From NCBI GenBank assembly GCA_002238765.1, contig MPMZ01000002.1, forward strand, positions 45,149 to 109,148: 64,000 nt of DNA, written 5' to 3'. Below are positions 44,461 through 54,445 of the stretch, one piece after another. Numbering within the stretch: the stretch's first letter is position 1; the number at the start of each line of letters is the position of its first letter. The notes below the pieces were generated by a model. It was not told where the DNA came from. It did not search any database and worked only from the letters and a program-made list of their open reading frames with translations. The DNA comes from Nitrospira sp. bin75. GTDB lineage: Bacteria > Nitrospirota > Nitrospiria > Nitrospirales > UBA8639. A program made the position numbers and the translations under genes.

Positions 44461-46379
44461 GCAAGATAATCGGAATTGATCTTGGAACGACCAACTCGTG
44501 TATCGCCGTCATGAGCGGTGCCGACCCGGAAGTCATCGCCAACTCGGAGGGTGGGCGAACCACGCCGTCCGTCGTGGCGGTGACGGATAAAGAGGAACGT
44601 CTGGTCGGCCAGATTGCCAAGCGTCAAGCCATTACGAACGCCGAAAACACTATTTTTTCCGTCAAACGCCTGATGGGACGCAAGTTCAATGCCAAGCAAG
44701 TCAAATCGGCCACCGAGCGCTTGCCCTATAAGATCCTCGACGCCTCGAACGGGGACGCTCACGTGGAAATTCGTGGCAAACAATACAGTCCCCCTGAAGT
44801 GTCGGCGATGATTCTTCAAAAAATCAAACAGACGGCTGAAGACTTCCTTGGGGAAAAAGTGACGGAGGCGGTGATTACCGTCCCCGCGTACTTTGACGAC
44901 AGCCAGCGCCAAGCGACAAAAGACGCCGGCCAGATCGCGGGGCTGAACGTCCTTCGGATCATCAACGAGCCCACCGCGGCCTCATTGGCGTACGGCCTCG
45001 AGAAAAAGAAAGAGGAACGAATCGCCGTGTACGATCTCGGCGGTGGAACCTTCGACATCTCAATCCTCGAAATCGGGGACGGCGTGTTCGAAGTGAAATC
45101 CACCAACGGCGACACCTTCTTGGGCGGTGACGACTTCGACCTGCGCGTCATCGATTGGCTGGTGGACGAATTCAGGAAGGATCAGGGGATTGATTTGAAA
45201 AACGACCGCATGGCGCTTCAACGTCTGAAAGAAGCGGCGGAACGGGCCAAGATCGAATTGTCATCGGCGCAGGAGACGGAAATCAATCTTCCCTTTATCA
45301 CCGCCGACGCCAGCGGGCCCAAGCATCTGGTCCTCAAACTCTCCCGGTCCAAATTGGAACAACTCGTCGACGATCTGATCACCCGCTCCATCGAACCCTG
45401 CAAAAAAGCATTGGCCGACGCCGGTGTGTCCGCCGGCGACATCAATGAAGTCGTGCTCGTCGGGGGCATGACGCGGATGCCCAAAGTCATTGAACGGGTG
45501 AAAGCCTTTTTCGGCAAAGAGCCCCACAAGGGCGTGAATCCCGACGAGGTGGTGGCGATTGGAGCCGCCATCCAGGGCGGAGTCCTCAGAGGTGACGTCA
45601 AAGACGTGCTGCTCCTGGACGTGACACCTTTGTCCCTGGGCATTGAAACGCTGGGCGGCGTCTTTACGCGACTTATCGACCGCAATACCACGATTCCGAC
45701 CAAGAAGAGCCAGATTTTCTCCACCGCTTCCGACAGTCAGACCGCCGTCACCATTCGGGTCTTCCAGGGCGAACGGGAAATGGCCGATAACAACAAACTG
45801 CTCGGCCAGTTCGATCTGGTGGGCATCCCCCCTGCTCCCAGAGGGATGCCGCAAATTGAAGTCACGTTTGACATCGACGCGAACGGGATCGTCCACGTGT
45901 CGGCCAAAGACATGGCCACACAAAAGGAGCAGTCCATCAAGATCACGGCGTCGAGCGGTCTGAGCAAGGAAGAAGTCGATCAATTGGTGAAGGATGCCGA
46001 GGCGCATTCCGAAGAGGATAAGAAACACCGCGAAACCGTGGAAATCCGAAACCAGGCCGATTCCCTGATCTATGGAACGGAGAAAAATCTCCAGGAGCAC
46101 GGAGACAAAATTCCCGAGGAAGAAAAGACCAATATTCAAGAAGCGATTAACGGCATGAAACAGGCCATGGAAGGAGACGACGTCGAAGCCATGAAAGCGG
46201 CCATGCAGACCCTGACGACCGCTTCACACAAGCTCGCGGAAGAAATGTACAAAAAGACGTCGGCTGAAACCGGTGACCCCGGTGACGGCGCAGGCTCCGA
46301 CGGTGGGGCGACCAACGGCAAGGGAGATGACGAACAAGTCGTCGATGCCGAATTTGAAGAGGTTGATAAGGAGAAATGA
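44457..46379 (+). CDS. dnaK: Chaperone protein DnaK (Hsp70)
   Basis: 640 residues. ATPase domain: [65 protein letters not shown]. Substrate-binding domain: [44 protein letters not shown]. Helical lid and a glycine/aspartate-rich tail ending in EEVDKEK. Normal length. Works with GrpE and DnaJ encoded next to it. Confidence 0.97.
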   Translation: MSKIIGIDLGTTNSCIAVMSGADPEVIANSEGGRTTPSVVAVTDKEERLVGQIAKRQAITNAENTIFSVKRLMGRKFNAKQVKSATERLPYKILDASNGDAHVEIRGKQYSPPEVSAMILQKIKQTAEDFLGEKVTEAVITVPAYFDDSQRQATKDAGQIAGLNVLRIINEPTAASLAYGLEKKKEERIAVYDLGGGTFDISILEIGDGVFEVKSTNGDTFLGGDDFDLRVIDWLVDEFRKDQGIDLKNDRMALQRLKEAAERAKIELSSAQETEINLPFITADASGPKHLVLKLSRSKLEQLVDDLITRSIEPCKKALADAGVSAGDINEVVLVGGMTRMPKVIERVKAFFGKEPHKGVNPDEVVAIGAAIQGGVLRGDVKDVLLLDVTPLSLGIETLGGVFTRLIDRNTTIPTKKSQIFSTASDSQTAVTIRVFQGEREMADNNKLLGQFDLVGIPPAPRGMPQIEVTFDIDANGIVHVSAKDMATQKEQSIKITASSGLSKEEVDQLVKDAEAHSEEDKKHRETVEIRNQADSLIYGTEKNLQEHGDKIPEEEKTNIQEAINGMKQAMEGDDVEAMKAAMQTLTTASHKLAEEMYKKTSAETGDPGDGAGSDGGATNGKGDDEQVVDAEFEEVDKEK

Positions 46380-46449
46380 TTTTCTCCTCAGATTGTGTTC
46401 CTGGCAGACAGTCAAGGACACACACTGAGGTTCACGTAGAACGGAAAAG

Positions 46450-47577
46450 ATGGTGAGCGTGACCAAACGAGACTATTATGAAGTCCTCGGAGTGAATCGA
46501 GATGCCTCTGATGACGACATCAAGAAGGCCTTTCGGCGGCTCGCCCGTCAACACCACCCTGATTTGCAGAGTGACCCTCAACACAAGACAAAAGCCGAAG
46601 AAAAATTCAAGGAAGCCAACGAAGCCTATGAAGTCCTGAGCAATACGGAATCGCGACAACGGTACGATACGTTCGGGCATTCCGGGGGGCCGCAAGGATT
46701 CGGAGGAGCAGAAGGATTTGATTTCAATCGTGGATTCGGTGACGTGTTCGGCGACATTTTCGAAGACTTCTTCGGAGGAGGGAGAGGAGGCCGCAGTCGC
46801 CCTGAGCAGGGCAATGACCTGCAATATAATTTGGAACTGTCCTTTGAAGATGCGATCGAGGGAAAAGAAGCCAAGCTCAAGATCCCGAGATGGGAAGGCT
46901 GCGATTCCTGCAAAGGCACGGGAGCCAAATCGGATGATGCCGTCCAGCAATGTCGCGGCTGCCAGGGCACCGGGCAAATTCGCCTGCAGCAAGGATTCTT
47001 CACGATCAACCGGACCTGCGGGCAGTGTCAGGGAGCCGGGCAAATTATAACGGATCCCTGTCCCGCGTGCCGCGGGCAAAGACGGATATACCGGGAACGC
47101 GCTTTATCAGTGACCATCCCCGCGGGAATCGAAACGGGCATGCGTTTTCGCTTGGCTCGCGAAGGCGAACACGGCGTGAACGGCGGACCTCCCGGTGATC
47201 TCTACGTGGCGGTCACGGTCAGACCCCATCCGGTCTTTACCCGAAAGGGCAATGACATTGTCGTTGATTTGTCGCTCGACATGGTCACGGCAGCCTTGGG
47301 CGGCAAGGTCGACGTGCCGACCCTCAAGGGAAAAACCAGCGTCAAAATTCCGGAAGGCACCCAACACGATCATGTGCTTCGACTCAAGGGACTGGGCGCA
47401 CCTGCCTTGAAAGGCCGGACCACCGGCGATCAACTCGTTCGGGTCAACGTCACCATTCCCACCAAACTGTCGGCAAAACAACGGGAACTGCTGGCCGCTT
47501 TTGCCGAAGAGGGTGGGGCCTCATCAAAAGGCCAGGAGGACGGCCTGTTTGACAAGGTCAAGAACATATTCGAGTAA
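46450..47577 (+). CDS. dnaJ: Chaperone protein DnaJ (Hsp40)
   Basis: 375 residues. J domain with the HPD motif ([11 protein letters not shown]), a Gly/Phe-rich linker ([33 protein letters not shown]), four zinc-binding repeats ([32 protein letters not shown]) and two C-terminal beta domains. It stimulates DnaK ATPase. Lies 70 bases after dnaK. Confidence 0.96.
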   Translation: MVSVTKRDYYEVLGVNRDASDDDIKKAFRRLARQHHPDLQSDPQHKTKAEEKFKEANEAYEVLSNTESRQRYDTFGHSGGPQGFGGAEGFDFNRGFGDVFGDIFEDFFGGGRGGRSRPEQGNDLQYNLELSFEDAIEGKEAKLKIPRWEGCDSCKGTGAKSDDAVQQCRGCQGTGQIRLQQGFFTINRTCGQCQGAGQIITDPCPACRGQRRIYRERALSVTIPAGIETGMRFRLAREGEHGVNGGPPGDLYVAVTVRPHPVFTRKGNDIVVDLSLDMVTAALGGKVDVPTLKGKTSVKIPEGTQHDHVLRLKGLGAPALKGRTTGDQLVRVNVTIPTKLSAKQRELLAAFAEEGGASSKGQEDGLFDKVKNIFE

Positions 47578-47624
47578 ACGCGACGGTCTTTCGCCTTCCC
47601 ACCCTCTCTACGTCTTTCCGTCAC

Positions 47625-48365
47625 ATGCCGGTCTTTTTCATTCAGTCAAACCGGATTTCCAACCGCACCGTCACGATTGACGGTCCACTCCTCTCACACC
47701 TTTCGAAGAGCCTCCGCATTCGCGAAGGCGAGCAAATTTGGGTCGGAGACGAGCATCGGGTTCGACACCATGTTCGGGTCGACCACCTGGATACGAACGC
47801 CCTTCAGGCCTCCATCATTGAAACGGTGGCAGGGCCTCCGGCGCCGGCGGCCCCGGTTGTCCTGGCCCAAGCCGTGCTGAAAGGGGATCGCATGAATTGG
47901 GTGATCCAAAAAGCCACGGAGCTTGGAGTCACCGCCATTATTCCATTACTCACCTCGAGGGTAATCGCCCGGGCACCGGCCGGCCGGACCCGAACGGCAC
48001 GGGAGCGGTGGCAACGGATCGCCATCGACGCAGCTCAGCAATCGGAGCAATGGGAATTCCCCGGCGTCAGTTCACCCATGACCTTACCAGAATTGTTCCA
48101 GCACGTTCCTGACGCGGCACTCCGGTGTGCGCTATTCGAACGTGAGACCGGGCGAAACAGCCTCGGGGCCCTTTCCATCGATCACACGTTCCACGGGACC
48201 ATCATATTGACCGTCGGCCCGGAAGGCGGATGGACGCCGGAAGAAATGCAGGAACTCCTCACCCAGCAATTTCAAGCCGTCTCATTGGGCAAGAGCATCC
48301 TTCGAAGCGAAACCGCTCCTTTGGTGGCGCTGAGCATTCTGCAGCATCGCTTGGGACACATCTGA
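47625..48365 (+). CDS. rsmE: 16S rRNA (uracil-1498-N3)-methyltransferase
   Basis: 246 residues. N-terminal PUA-like part (LSHLSKSLRIREGEQIWVGDE) and a SPOUT knot domain with VLAQAVLKGDRMNWVIQKATELGVTAIIPLLTSRV, RWQRIAIDAAQQSEQ, LTVGPEGGWTPEEMQELL and VSLGKSILRSETAPLVALSILQHRLG. It follows dnaJ by 47 bases, a common arrangement. Confidence 0.94.
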   Translation: MPVFFIQSNRISNRTVTIDGPLLSHLSKSLRIREGEQIWVGDEHRVRHHVRVDHLDTNALQASIIETVAGPPAPAAPVVLAQAVLKGDRMNWVIQKATELGVTAIIPLLTSRVIARAPAGRTRTARERWQRIAIDAAQQSEQWEFPGVSSPMTLPELFQHVPDAALRCALFERETGRNSLGALSIDHTFHGTIILTVGPEGGWTPEEMQELLTQQFQAVSLGKSILRSETAPLVALSILQHRLGHI

Positions 48366-48417
48366 AATATGAGTAGGAACGCCACGCATTGTAAAGGGGA
48401 TGTCTCGCACCCATCTT

Positions 48418-48570
48418 TCATTCCCGACATTTTCAATCGGGAATCCAGTAGCTTTTTGTTCTAGACAAGTCCTCAGGAATGGAAGGGCAGGAGAGAAAGA
48501 CACTGGATCCCCGATCAAGTCGGGGATGACAGAGAAAAAAGCAGATTCCTCGCTACACTCGGAATGACAG
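48418..48570. repeat. Cluster of ATTCCCG/GGGAATCCAG palindromic repeats
   Basis: Contains TTCATTCCCG...CGGGAATCCAG (48418-48450), CACTGGATCCCCGA...TCGGGGATGACAG (48500-48532) and ATTCCTCGC...CGGAATGACAG. The same units recur at 57159, 60395 and 61597. They fill most of the 260-base gap between rsmE and the Ycf48-like gene; nothing else is seen there. Confidence 0.75.
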
Positions 48571-48624
48571 CTTCAGGCTATTTGCGCATCAAATCAGGGG
48601 AGAGAAAAACAGGGATGGGAAAAA

Positions 48625-49611
48625 TCAGGAGGAAGCGGGGGCGATTTTCAGGATTATACCGCCATCGCCCACGGCCCATCCGACGTTGGGATCGGGAAAG
48701 GATAATCCGTAAAAGCTGAACGGTTCCGGGAGTTCCGGCTCGTCCCACGTGAAACCGGCATCCGTGGTTGTGAGGAACGCGCCACGCTCTCCAATGATCC
48801 AACCCACGCGAAAACCGGCAAACTGGACTTTCAAAAAATCCGGTGGTCTGATACAGGGAGACCCGCAGGGCAGGGTACGGTCAACCCATTTTTCCCCACC
48901 GGTAATCGTTTGAAAAATCGCACCCTGAGACCCGACGACCCACCCGCCCTGGGGATCCGTAAAGTACAGATCGAAGAACGTCGTGGCACTGCCCGTCGTT
49001 TGCTGAATCCAGTTTTGCCCTCCATCCCGCGTGAAGAGGATCGTCCCGATCGCGCCGACCGCCCACCCGTTTTGTGCATCGACGAACTGCACGCCGAACA
49101 GATCCACGGCCGTCGAACTGCTTTGATCCTCCCAGGTCATGCCGCCGTCCATGGTTCGCAGAATCGTTCCCCGGCCTCCAACGACCCATCCCTGCGAGGG
49201 ATTCAGGAAATACACGTCATACAGAGCGGCCCCCACCCCGGAAATCTGCCGGCGCCATTTCTTCCCGTGATCGTTCGTATGCAGAATGGTCCCGTTCTGC
49301 CCGACGATCCAACCGTGCTGCGCATCCGTAAAATAGATGCTCGTCAGCAAGGCCGCCGTGCGACGAGTCACCCCCTGCCACGTCTTCCCCGCATCCTCCG
49401 TTTTCAAGACCGTTCCCCCGGCGCCCACGGCCCAGCCGTGGTGCGCGCTCACGAAAAACGTCCCGAGAAGCGTGGACTTGGTCCCGCTGTGCTGAATGGT
49501 CGAGGCCACGTTCTCTCCGGCGTTGACCTGACCGGCCAAGCCCGGGAGACAGACCAGCCCCACGACCATCAACCGAAGGAGAGAATAGAAAGAGGAAAAA
49601 ACAGCTTTCAC
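48625..49611 (-). CDS. Ycf48/HCF136-like beta-propeller protein, exported
   Basis: 328 residues. Signal peptide at the N-terminus (FYSLLRLMVVGLVCLPGLAGQVNA). Then about seven blade repeats with the pattern 'W.vG..GtIl.T.DgG..W..q', such as GWAVGAGGTVLKTEDAGKTWQGV, GWIVGQNGTILHTNDHGKKWRRQ and GWVVGGRGTILRTMDGGMTWED. This is the Ycf48 fold, known as a photosystem II assembly factor in phototrophs; homologues in non-phototrophs have no defined role. It overlaps the end of the IPT-domain gene by four bases, so the two are co-translated. Confidence 0.85.
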   Translation of the reverse strand: MKAVFSSFYSLLRLMVVGLVCLPGLAGQVNAGENVASTIQHSGTKSTLLGTFFVSAHHGWAVGAGGTVLKTEDAGKTWQGVTRRTAALLTSIYFTDAQHGWIVGQNGTILHTNDHGKKWRRQISGVGAALYDVYFLNPSQGWVVGGRGTILRTMDGGMTWEDQSSSTAVDLFGVQFVDAQNGWAVGAIGTILFTRDGGQNWIQQTTGSATTFFDLYFTDPQGGWVVGSQGAIFQTITGGEKWVDRTLPCGSPCIRPPDFLKVQFAGFRVGWIIGERGAFLTTTDAGFTWDEPELPEPFSFYGLSFPDPNVGWAVGDGGIILKIAPASS

Positions 49612-51266
49612 GGTGTCTGGTCAGTTCTCCAGTTCTCTTGCGTGTAATCGTAGAAAAATTCCTTGTGCGGTAATCCTCGTGCCAGAATCTTGAATTCACC
49701 CGCCACGGCACTCTGCCAGTGCTTCCGGGAGCAACACCGGCCGTTCTTGAGTAAGTCCCATGATCCGCGACGCACGACGATTTCCCCTTTGGTGGGATCC
49801 ACGTAAAACCCTTCGGGGTGCCCGAACCCGAACACGTGGCGCCTGGGCACCTGAATCTTGATTTCCGTATCCTTCCAGGAAACCACGACGGCCGCGACCC
49901 CATTCACCAACACTTCCGTTCGTGAAACGTCTGGCCCCAGTCGATAGTTCTTCCAATCATGAGCTTCGGTATTCAATTCCAGACGCGTCGCCTCCGCGAT
50001 TTTCAGGAACTCGCCGAACCCCTCGCCTTTCAGCGTCACGATTTCATCGATCCCCGCTTCTTTTGGCGAATAGGACGTCACCTTCGGCGTCTGCACGGTA
50101 AACGAGCCCACTTCCAATTCCACCACGCCCTCCTTGGCACAACAGGTCCCATCGGGATTGGGAATCGTGGCGCCCCGCTTCACGACCACGGGACCGGACT
50201 TGGCGCTATAGGGCACCCACACATTGATTTCATCATCCTGCCACCGGTGGATAATGGCCGGCACGCCACCGATTTCCACCCGGTTCTGACCCGGATCGAA
50301 ATCGAACGCGTATGCCGTACTCCCCGCTTCGGAAAACACCCCAAAATTTTTCCCCTTAATATAGATCAGAGTGCCGATGGGTCCTTGAGTCGGAAACAAC
50401 CGTTCGAACCCGGATTCGACCAACTCGAATTGTCCCAGGGTCCTCGTACGCCCATCCTGTTGAAACGTGACAGGCCCGCTGACGGCGTTCAACGGCACGT
50501 GGACGACGATGGTACGCGGAGACCATTTGGCGATCGTGACCACCTTGCCGCCGATAGTAATCGCATCGTTCGGCCCTTTGGCATCGCCGAACTGTTGACC
50601 GCTTAACACGATCTTGGTCCCGACGGGCCCCCTGTTCGGCGAGAACGAAATACTGGGAATCAGGGAAATCGGCACGGGGTTACTCTCGGCATATGCAACC
50701 GGCGCGCAGCAGGACCCATCCGGCAGCGGGTCGGAGGAAGCCAGATGCACGACCACGTCACCGGACTTGGCATTGGCGGGAATCTTGACCTCGATTTTCC
50801 CTGGCCGCCATTTCAGGATCTCCGAGAGAATGCCGTTGATCAACACCCGGTTTACGCCGAACATGGTGTTGGGGTCACGCGACCCTGCCGTATTGCCGAA
50901 ATGCTCACCCTCGATCGTGAGCACCGATCCGGGCTCCGCCTCCGGTGGCACCAACTTGGCAATCTTCACCCGTTGAATGGCAAACCGGCCTGCGACCGTG
51001 GTTCCCTGCGGTCCCGCTACCGTGACGTCGCCGCTCTTGGCACCAAGCGGCACCTTGACCATCACCAGATCCGGCTCCCAGAGCTGAATCAGCGCGGGTA
51101 CGCCGTTAAAGTCCACTCGATTCTCCGCAGTCGAAACAAAATCCCCGAACGCGGCCCCGCCGATCGTCACCGTGGCTCCCGGAGGGCCGGAATCCGGAAA
51201 CAATTCAGCCTGGGCAAACGAAGCCGTTCCACAAACAATCAGTAAAGCAAGAAACACGTGTCTCAT
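49608..51266 (-). CDS. Secreted protein with five IPT/TIG domains
   Basis: 552 residues with a signal peptide (MRHVFLALLIVCGTASFAQA). Five Ig-like IPT/TIG units begin at LFPDSGPPGATVTIGGAAFG, LVPPEAEPGSVLTIEGEHFG, FSPNRGPVGTKIVLSGQQFG, LFPTQGPIGTLIYIKGKNFG and YSPKEAGIDEIVTLKGEGFG. Paired cysteines (DGTCCAKEG, DGSCCAPV, NGRCCSRK) recur in three units. Likely surface or periplasmic binding role; ligand unknown. Operon with the Ycf48-like gene. Confidence 0.85.
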   Translation of the reverse strand: MRHVFLALLIVCGTASFAQAELFPDSGPPGATVTIGGAAFGDFVSTAENRVDFNGVPALIQLWEPDLVMVKVPLGAKSGDVTVAGPQGTTVAGRFAIQRVKIAKLVPPEAEPGSVLTIEGEHFGNTAGSRDPNTMFGVNRVLINGILSEILKWRPGKIEVKIPANAKSGDVVVHLASSDPLPDGSCCAPVAYAESNPVPISLIPSISFSPNRGPVGTKIVLSGQQFGDAKGPNDAITIGGKVVTIAKWSPRTIVVHVPLNAVSGPVTFQQDGRTRTLGQFELVESGFERLFPTQGPIGTLIYIKGKNFGVFSEAGSTAYAFDFDPGQNRVEIGGVPAIIHRWQDDEINVWVPYSAKSGPVVVKRGATIPNPDGTCCAKEGVVELEVGSFTVQTPKVTSYSPKEAGIDEIVTLKGEGFGEFLKIAEATRLELNTEAHDWKNYRLGPDVSRTEVLVNGVAAVVVSWKDTEIKIQVPRRHVFGFGHPEGFYVDPTKGEIVVRRGSWDLLKNGRCCSRKHWQSAVAGEFKILARGLPHKEFFYDYTQENWRTDQTP

Positions 51267-51847
51267 ACCGCAATGACCCTTTCCATCATCAAAACTGATA
51301 TTTCATATCCGGACGCATTGTCCCGTCCCTAGACTTGAAACAGAAAGTGGCCGCGCCACAGTAGATGACGCGGCCACTGTACACTTTATAACGAGGCGCT
51401 TTTTGCCGTCAACCAACGGCAAGGCTCAAACAAAAATTGCAGCAGTTGCGGATTCGCCTTAACGAATTCCTGGACAAGTTCAATTGACAATCAACAAGAA
51501 AGTGAATTTCTCCTGTCAACTTAAAAGGATAATCCCCAAATAATTTTATAATATGGCCTGCTGTCCGTCAATAGATACTAAATAGATACCAACTAGATAT
51601 TTAATTGATATTTATAGGCCGGCTCGACCAAGAATTACCCCGTAACAGGGTTGTGACCCTCGCTCGATGGCGGGATATGACTCATGACGCTTTCTTCTCC
51701 CTCTGTTGAAGCTGCGCCATCTAATGGTGCTGTCTTCCAGGCAGCATCTCTCGGCGGCATGAGATACCGCCGCTACAAATGCGAAGAGGCCGTTGAGCCT
51801 CATGAGCCTCTCCCAGTCTGGAAACTGGTGTAGAAACCGGCGAATAC
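51267..51847. other. 581-base intergenic region without a recognised gene
   Basis: AT-rich in the middle (51490-51610), with ATAGATACTAAATAGATACC and similar near-repeats. The right part holds a dispersed repeat at 51706-51780. No tRNA or convincing reading frame was found. Confidence 0.6.
51706..51780. repeat. Dispersed repeat (AGCTGCGC...GAGAT...GCCGCTACAAA)
   Basis: Shares AGCTGCGC, ATCT, CTCTC, CATGAGAT and CCGCTACAAA in order with 57210-57282. Contains nested short palindromes (GGCGGCATGAGATACCGCC). Confidence 0.65.
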
Positions 51848-52762
51848 TTATGGCGAGGTTCCGGTCAAACGGATGATCGTCGCGTTCGCGGCCTTTCTGA
51901 CTTCGACTTCTTTCGCGTTTTTTTCGAGGTCCCGCAACAGGGGAAGGGCCTCCGTGACGCCGAAATCGCCGAAGGCCTGGACACTGCGCACCTTCACGTA
52001 CACGTCGGGATGGTTCAGCAAATCCGGTAAGATGTCGACGATTCTATCATCCTTCGCCTGTACGAACTCCCCGATCGTCCGCCTGGCGGCCACTGGTTCA
52101 TAGAGGGTGTGGGCTTGTTGCATGCTATGAATACCTTCGGGCATCCACTCAGAGTTGTCGGATGCTCCTGGAGCAGCATCCTGAGTCACGTGAGTAAGCA
52201 ACTCTTCCAGGAACACCCGATGGGCGTTCTGATGCCGATGAATCTGTCCGTCTACGATTTCCCCGAGATAATGATAATAGGGATTGGTCAAAAAATTATG
52301 CAGGGAGTCGAGGTAGGGCAAGGTTCCCGAAGGCGTGAGTTCGGCTTTTTCCTGAATCGTAATTTCAAACAACGGGCCTTTCTCGTGATGTTCGATCCTG
52401 AACGTTCCCGAGAGCACCGTGCCGTATTGATTGATGCCGAACTGCCGGCCCCTGGTTTCATCATACGAGCCGGTCAAGGCCAACGCGTGCGGTTGAGTCT
52501 TCTCCCGCACGATCTCGAAACCCACCGCAATCAATTTGGTTCGAATATCCGCCGGGGCATCCCACAACAATCTGCCGCGCGTTTTCCAGGTCGAGACCTG
52601 CACGTCCACGTATATCGTGTTGGCCGTTCGAATGGGTAAAACGTCCAACTCGGCCAAATACTCCACGTTCGCCTGGACACGGTCCGACGCGAGCATCCAG
52701 ACCATGAACATCATGACGACCGCGAGCCACCATCGTGTTTGCGCTCGTGTTTGCGTGTTCAT
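51848..52762 (-). CDS. Exported protein with C-terminal HEAT-like repeat
   Basis: 304 residues. N-terminal signal segment (WWLAVVMMFMVWMLASDRVQA). The middle (VYFNVQV-like strands, TKLIAVGFEIVREKTQPHALALTGSYDETRG) may be a beta domain. The C-terminal 80 residues form HEAT/PBS-type helices: DRIVDILPDLLNHPDVYVKVRSVQAFGDFGVTEALPLLRDLEKNAKEVEVRKAANATIIRL. Function unknown. It lies 32 bases upstream of the ridA-mltG genes on the same strand only in reverse order, i.e. downstream of ridA. Confidence 0.65.
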   Translation of the reverse strand: MNTQTRAQTRWWLAVVMMFMVWMLASDRVQANVEYLAELDVLPIRTANTIYVDVQVSTWKTRGRLLWDAPADIRTKLIAVGFEIVREKTQPHALALTGSYDETRGRQFGINQYGTVLSGTFRIEHHEKGPLFEITIQEKAELTPSGTLPYLDSLHNFLTNPYYHYLGEIVDGQIHRHQNAHRVFLEELLTHVTQDAAPGASDNSEWMPEGIHSMQQAHTLYEPVAARRTIGEFVQAKDDRIVDILPDLLNHPDVYVKVRSVQAFGDFGVTEALPLLRDLEKNAKEVEVRKAANATIIRLTGTSP

Positions 52763-52794
52763 CCTGAGGTTGCCTTATCCCGGGAACCAATGGC

Positions 52795-53265
52795 CTACGA
52801 GTCATCGGGCAACAGTTGGACGATCAATTCGAGTTCGACGGGAACTCCCAGAGGCAATTCGGCCACGCCCACGGCCGCACGAGCGTGCCGTCCGGCTTCT
52901 CCGAAGATCGCGACCAGCAAGTCCGAGGCCCCGTTGATCACGTAGGGCTGCTCCCTGAATCCTTCGTGAGAAGCCACGTATCCCGTCATTTTGACGATGC
53001 GTTTCACCTGGTCGAGAGACCCCGCAGCCTGGCGGACATTCGCCAGAGCATTGAGCAACGAGACCTTGGCCGCTTCATAGCCTTCTTCCTTGGAGAGATC
53101 GCGCCCGACCTTTCCCTGAAACACGATCTGCCCGTCACGGCTGGGCACGACGCCGCTAACAAAGAGCAGGTCGCCGACTTGAACGGAGGGCACGTACGTG
53201 GCCACGGGTTGAGGAGGCGCAGGCAAGGTCAGGCCGAGGGACGTGACGCGTTGTTCAAAAGACAT
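52795..53265 (-). CDS. RidA family protein
   Basis: 156 residues, slightly longer than classical RidA. It contains the chorismate-mutase-like fold signatures VGDLLFVSGVVPSRDGQIVFQGKVGRDLS, AAKVSLLNALANVRQAAGSLDQVKRIVKMTGYVAS, and HARAAVGVAELPLGVPVELELIVQL, including the active-site Arg and the acidic residue. RidA proteins hydrolyse reactive enamines/imines; this longer type may differ in substrate. It begins 12 bases after mltG ends. Confidence 0.85.
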   Translation of the reverse strand: MSFEQRVTSLGLTLPAPPQPVATYVPSVQVGDLLFVSGVVPSRDGQIVFQGKVGRDLSKEEGYEAAKVSLLNALANVRQAAGSLDQVKRIVKMTGYVASHEGFREQPYVINGASDLLVAIFGEAGRHARAAVGVAELPLGVPVELELIVQLLPDDS

Positions 53266-53277
53266 GGTTCGGGAAGG

Positions 53278-54297
53278 TTACGAGGAACGACGCCGTTGAC
53301 GCAACTGATATTTCCTCACGGCCCGGTTATGTTCGGCCAGCGTCGTCGAGAACTCATGGCTCCCGTCGTTGCGGGACACGAAATACAGATACTCGCTCGG
53401 CTCAGGATAGAGGGCCGCATGGATCGCGGCACTGCCCGGATTGGCAATCGGACCGGGGGGCAACCCGACGACCCGGTAGGTGTTGTACGGACTCTCGATC
53501 GACAGGTCCTTTTTGCGAAGATTGCCGTCGAATGCATTCAAGGCGTAGATGACCGTCGGATCGCTTTGCAGCGGGATTTTTTTTCGCAGGCGATTATGAA
53601 ACACTCCGGAAATCAAGGTGCGTTCATCCGGCCGGGCCGTTTCTTTTTCAATCACCGAGGCCAACGTGACCGCCTGGTGCATGGACAGACCCAATTCCGC
53701 GGCCCGTTGCCGGTCTTCCTCCGTCACGGTTTGCTTGAAACGGGACACCATCGCGGCAATCAACCGTTCCGGTTTCACGTGACGGGCAAATTGGTAGGTA
53801 TCGGGGAACAGATACCCTTCCAGGGTTTCGACGCGGTTCTCGACGGATAGCGACAGGGTTTGAATGAAGACCGGGTCCCTGATGCATTGGAGAAACTCCT
53901 CACGATCGGCCAAGCGTTCTTCGTGCAACAAATCGGCAATCTGGCTGACCGAAAAGCCTTCGGGGACCGTGACCGTATACTGGATGACCTCACCCTTGAC
54001 GAGCTTCTCCAGAATGGTCGAGGGGTCCATGCCTCCATGAAATTCATATTCCCCCGGAATGATTCTCCGGTCCGAGCCGGCGAGTCGACCCATCCAGACA
54101 AACGCCCAATCGCTCTTGATCAGACTCTGCCGGCGAAGCCGTTCCGCCACTTCGGACAACGACGCTCCTTCGGCAATATCCAAAACCGTCACCTGCGACG
54201 TATTGCCAATAGGTTGGAGTTGGCTCAGCACCGCGAATCCGCAGCCGATCCCCAGGAGGAGAAAGCACGAGACGATGATAAGGCTTTTTTTGAGCAT
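53278..54297 (-). CDS. mltG: Endolytic peptidoglycan transglycosylase MltG
   Basis: 339 residues from ATG 54297. One N-terminal membrane helix (KKSLIIVSCFLLLGIGCGFAVL), a LysM-like subdomain (VLDIAEGASLSEVAERLRRQSLIKSDWAF), then the YceG catalytic domain with the Glu in LASVIEKETARPDERTLISGVFHNRLRKKIPLQSDPTVIYAL and NTYRVVGLPPGPIANPGSAAIHAALYPEPSEYLYFVSR. It cuts nascent glycan strands at the membrane and sets their length. Confidence 0.93.
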   Translation of the reverse strand: MLKKSLIIVSCFLLLGIGCGFAVLSQLQPIGNTSQVTVLDIAEGASLSEVAERLRRQSLIKSDWAFVWMGRLAGSDRRIIPGEYEFHGGMDPSTILEKLVKGEVIQYTVTVPEGFSVSQIADLLHEERLADREEFLQCIRDPVFIQTLSLSVENRVETLEGYLFPDTYQFARHVKPERLIAAMVSRFKQTVTEEDRQRAAELGLSMHQAVTLASVIEKETARPDERTLISGVFHNRLRKKIPLQSDPTVIYALNAFDGNLRKKDLSIESPYNTYRVVGLPPGPIANPGSAAIHAALYPEPSEYLYFVSRNDGSHEFSTTLAEHNRAVRKYQLRQRRRSS

Positions 54298-54363
54298 CAA
54301 TGATTCAACGGGAAGACGCAGGTTGTCTGTAGACCATTCTTCATGGACGGTTGCTTCTACCCC

Positions 54364-54436
54364 ACCTAGCCTCCCCTTACAAAGGGGAGGGACTTTCTTG
54401 ATTCCCCTCCTTTGTAAGGAGGGGTGAGGGGAGGTA
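54364..54436. repeat. Large inverted repeat upstream of mltG
   Basis: Arms CCTCCCCTTACAAAGGGGA and CCCCTCCTTTGTAAGGAGGGG around a short loop. It lies between alaS and mltG. It could act as a transcript hairpin; the form is that of a dispersed palindromic repeat. Confidence 0.75.
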
Positions 54437-54445
54437 GAGCCGGAC

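Noticed and set aside
46380..46449. CIRCE element or separate dnaJ promoter
   Set aside because: No TTAGCACTC inverted repeat and no good -35/-10 pair was found in the dnaK-dnaJ gap.
48418..48570. CRISPR-like array
   Set aside because: Units are palindromic, irregularly spaced and differ in length; no cas genes are present.
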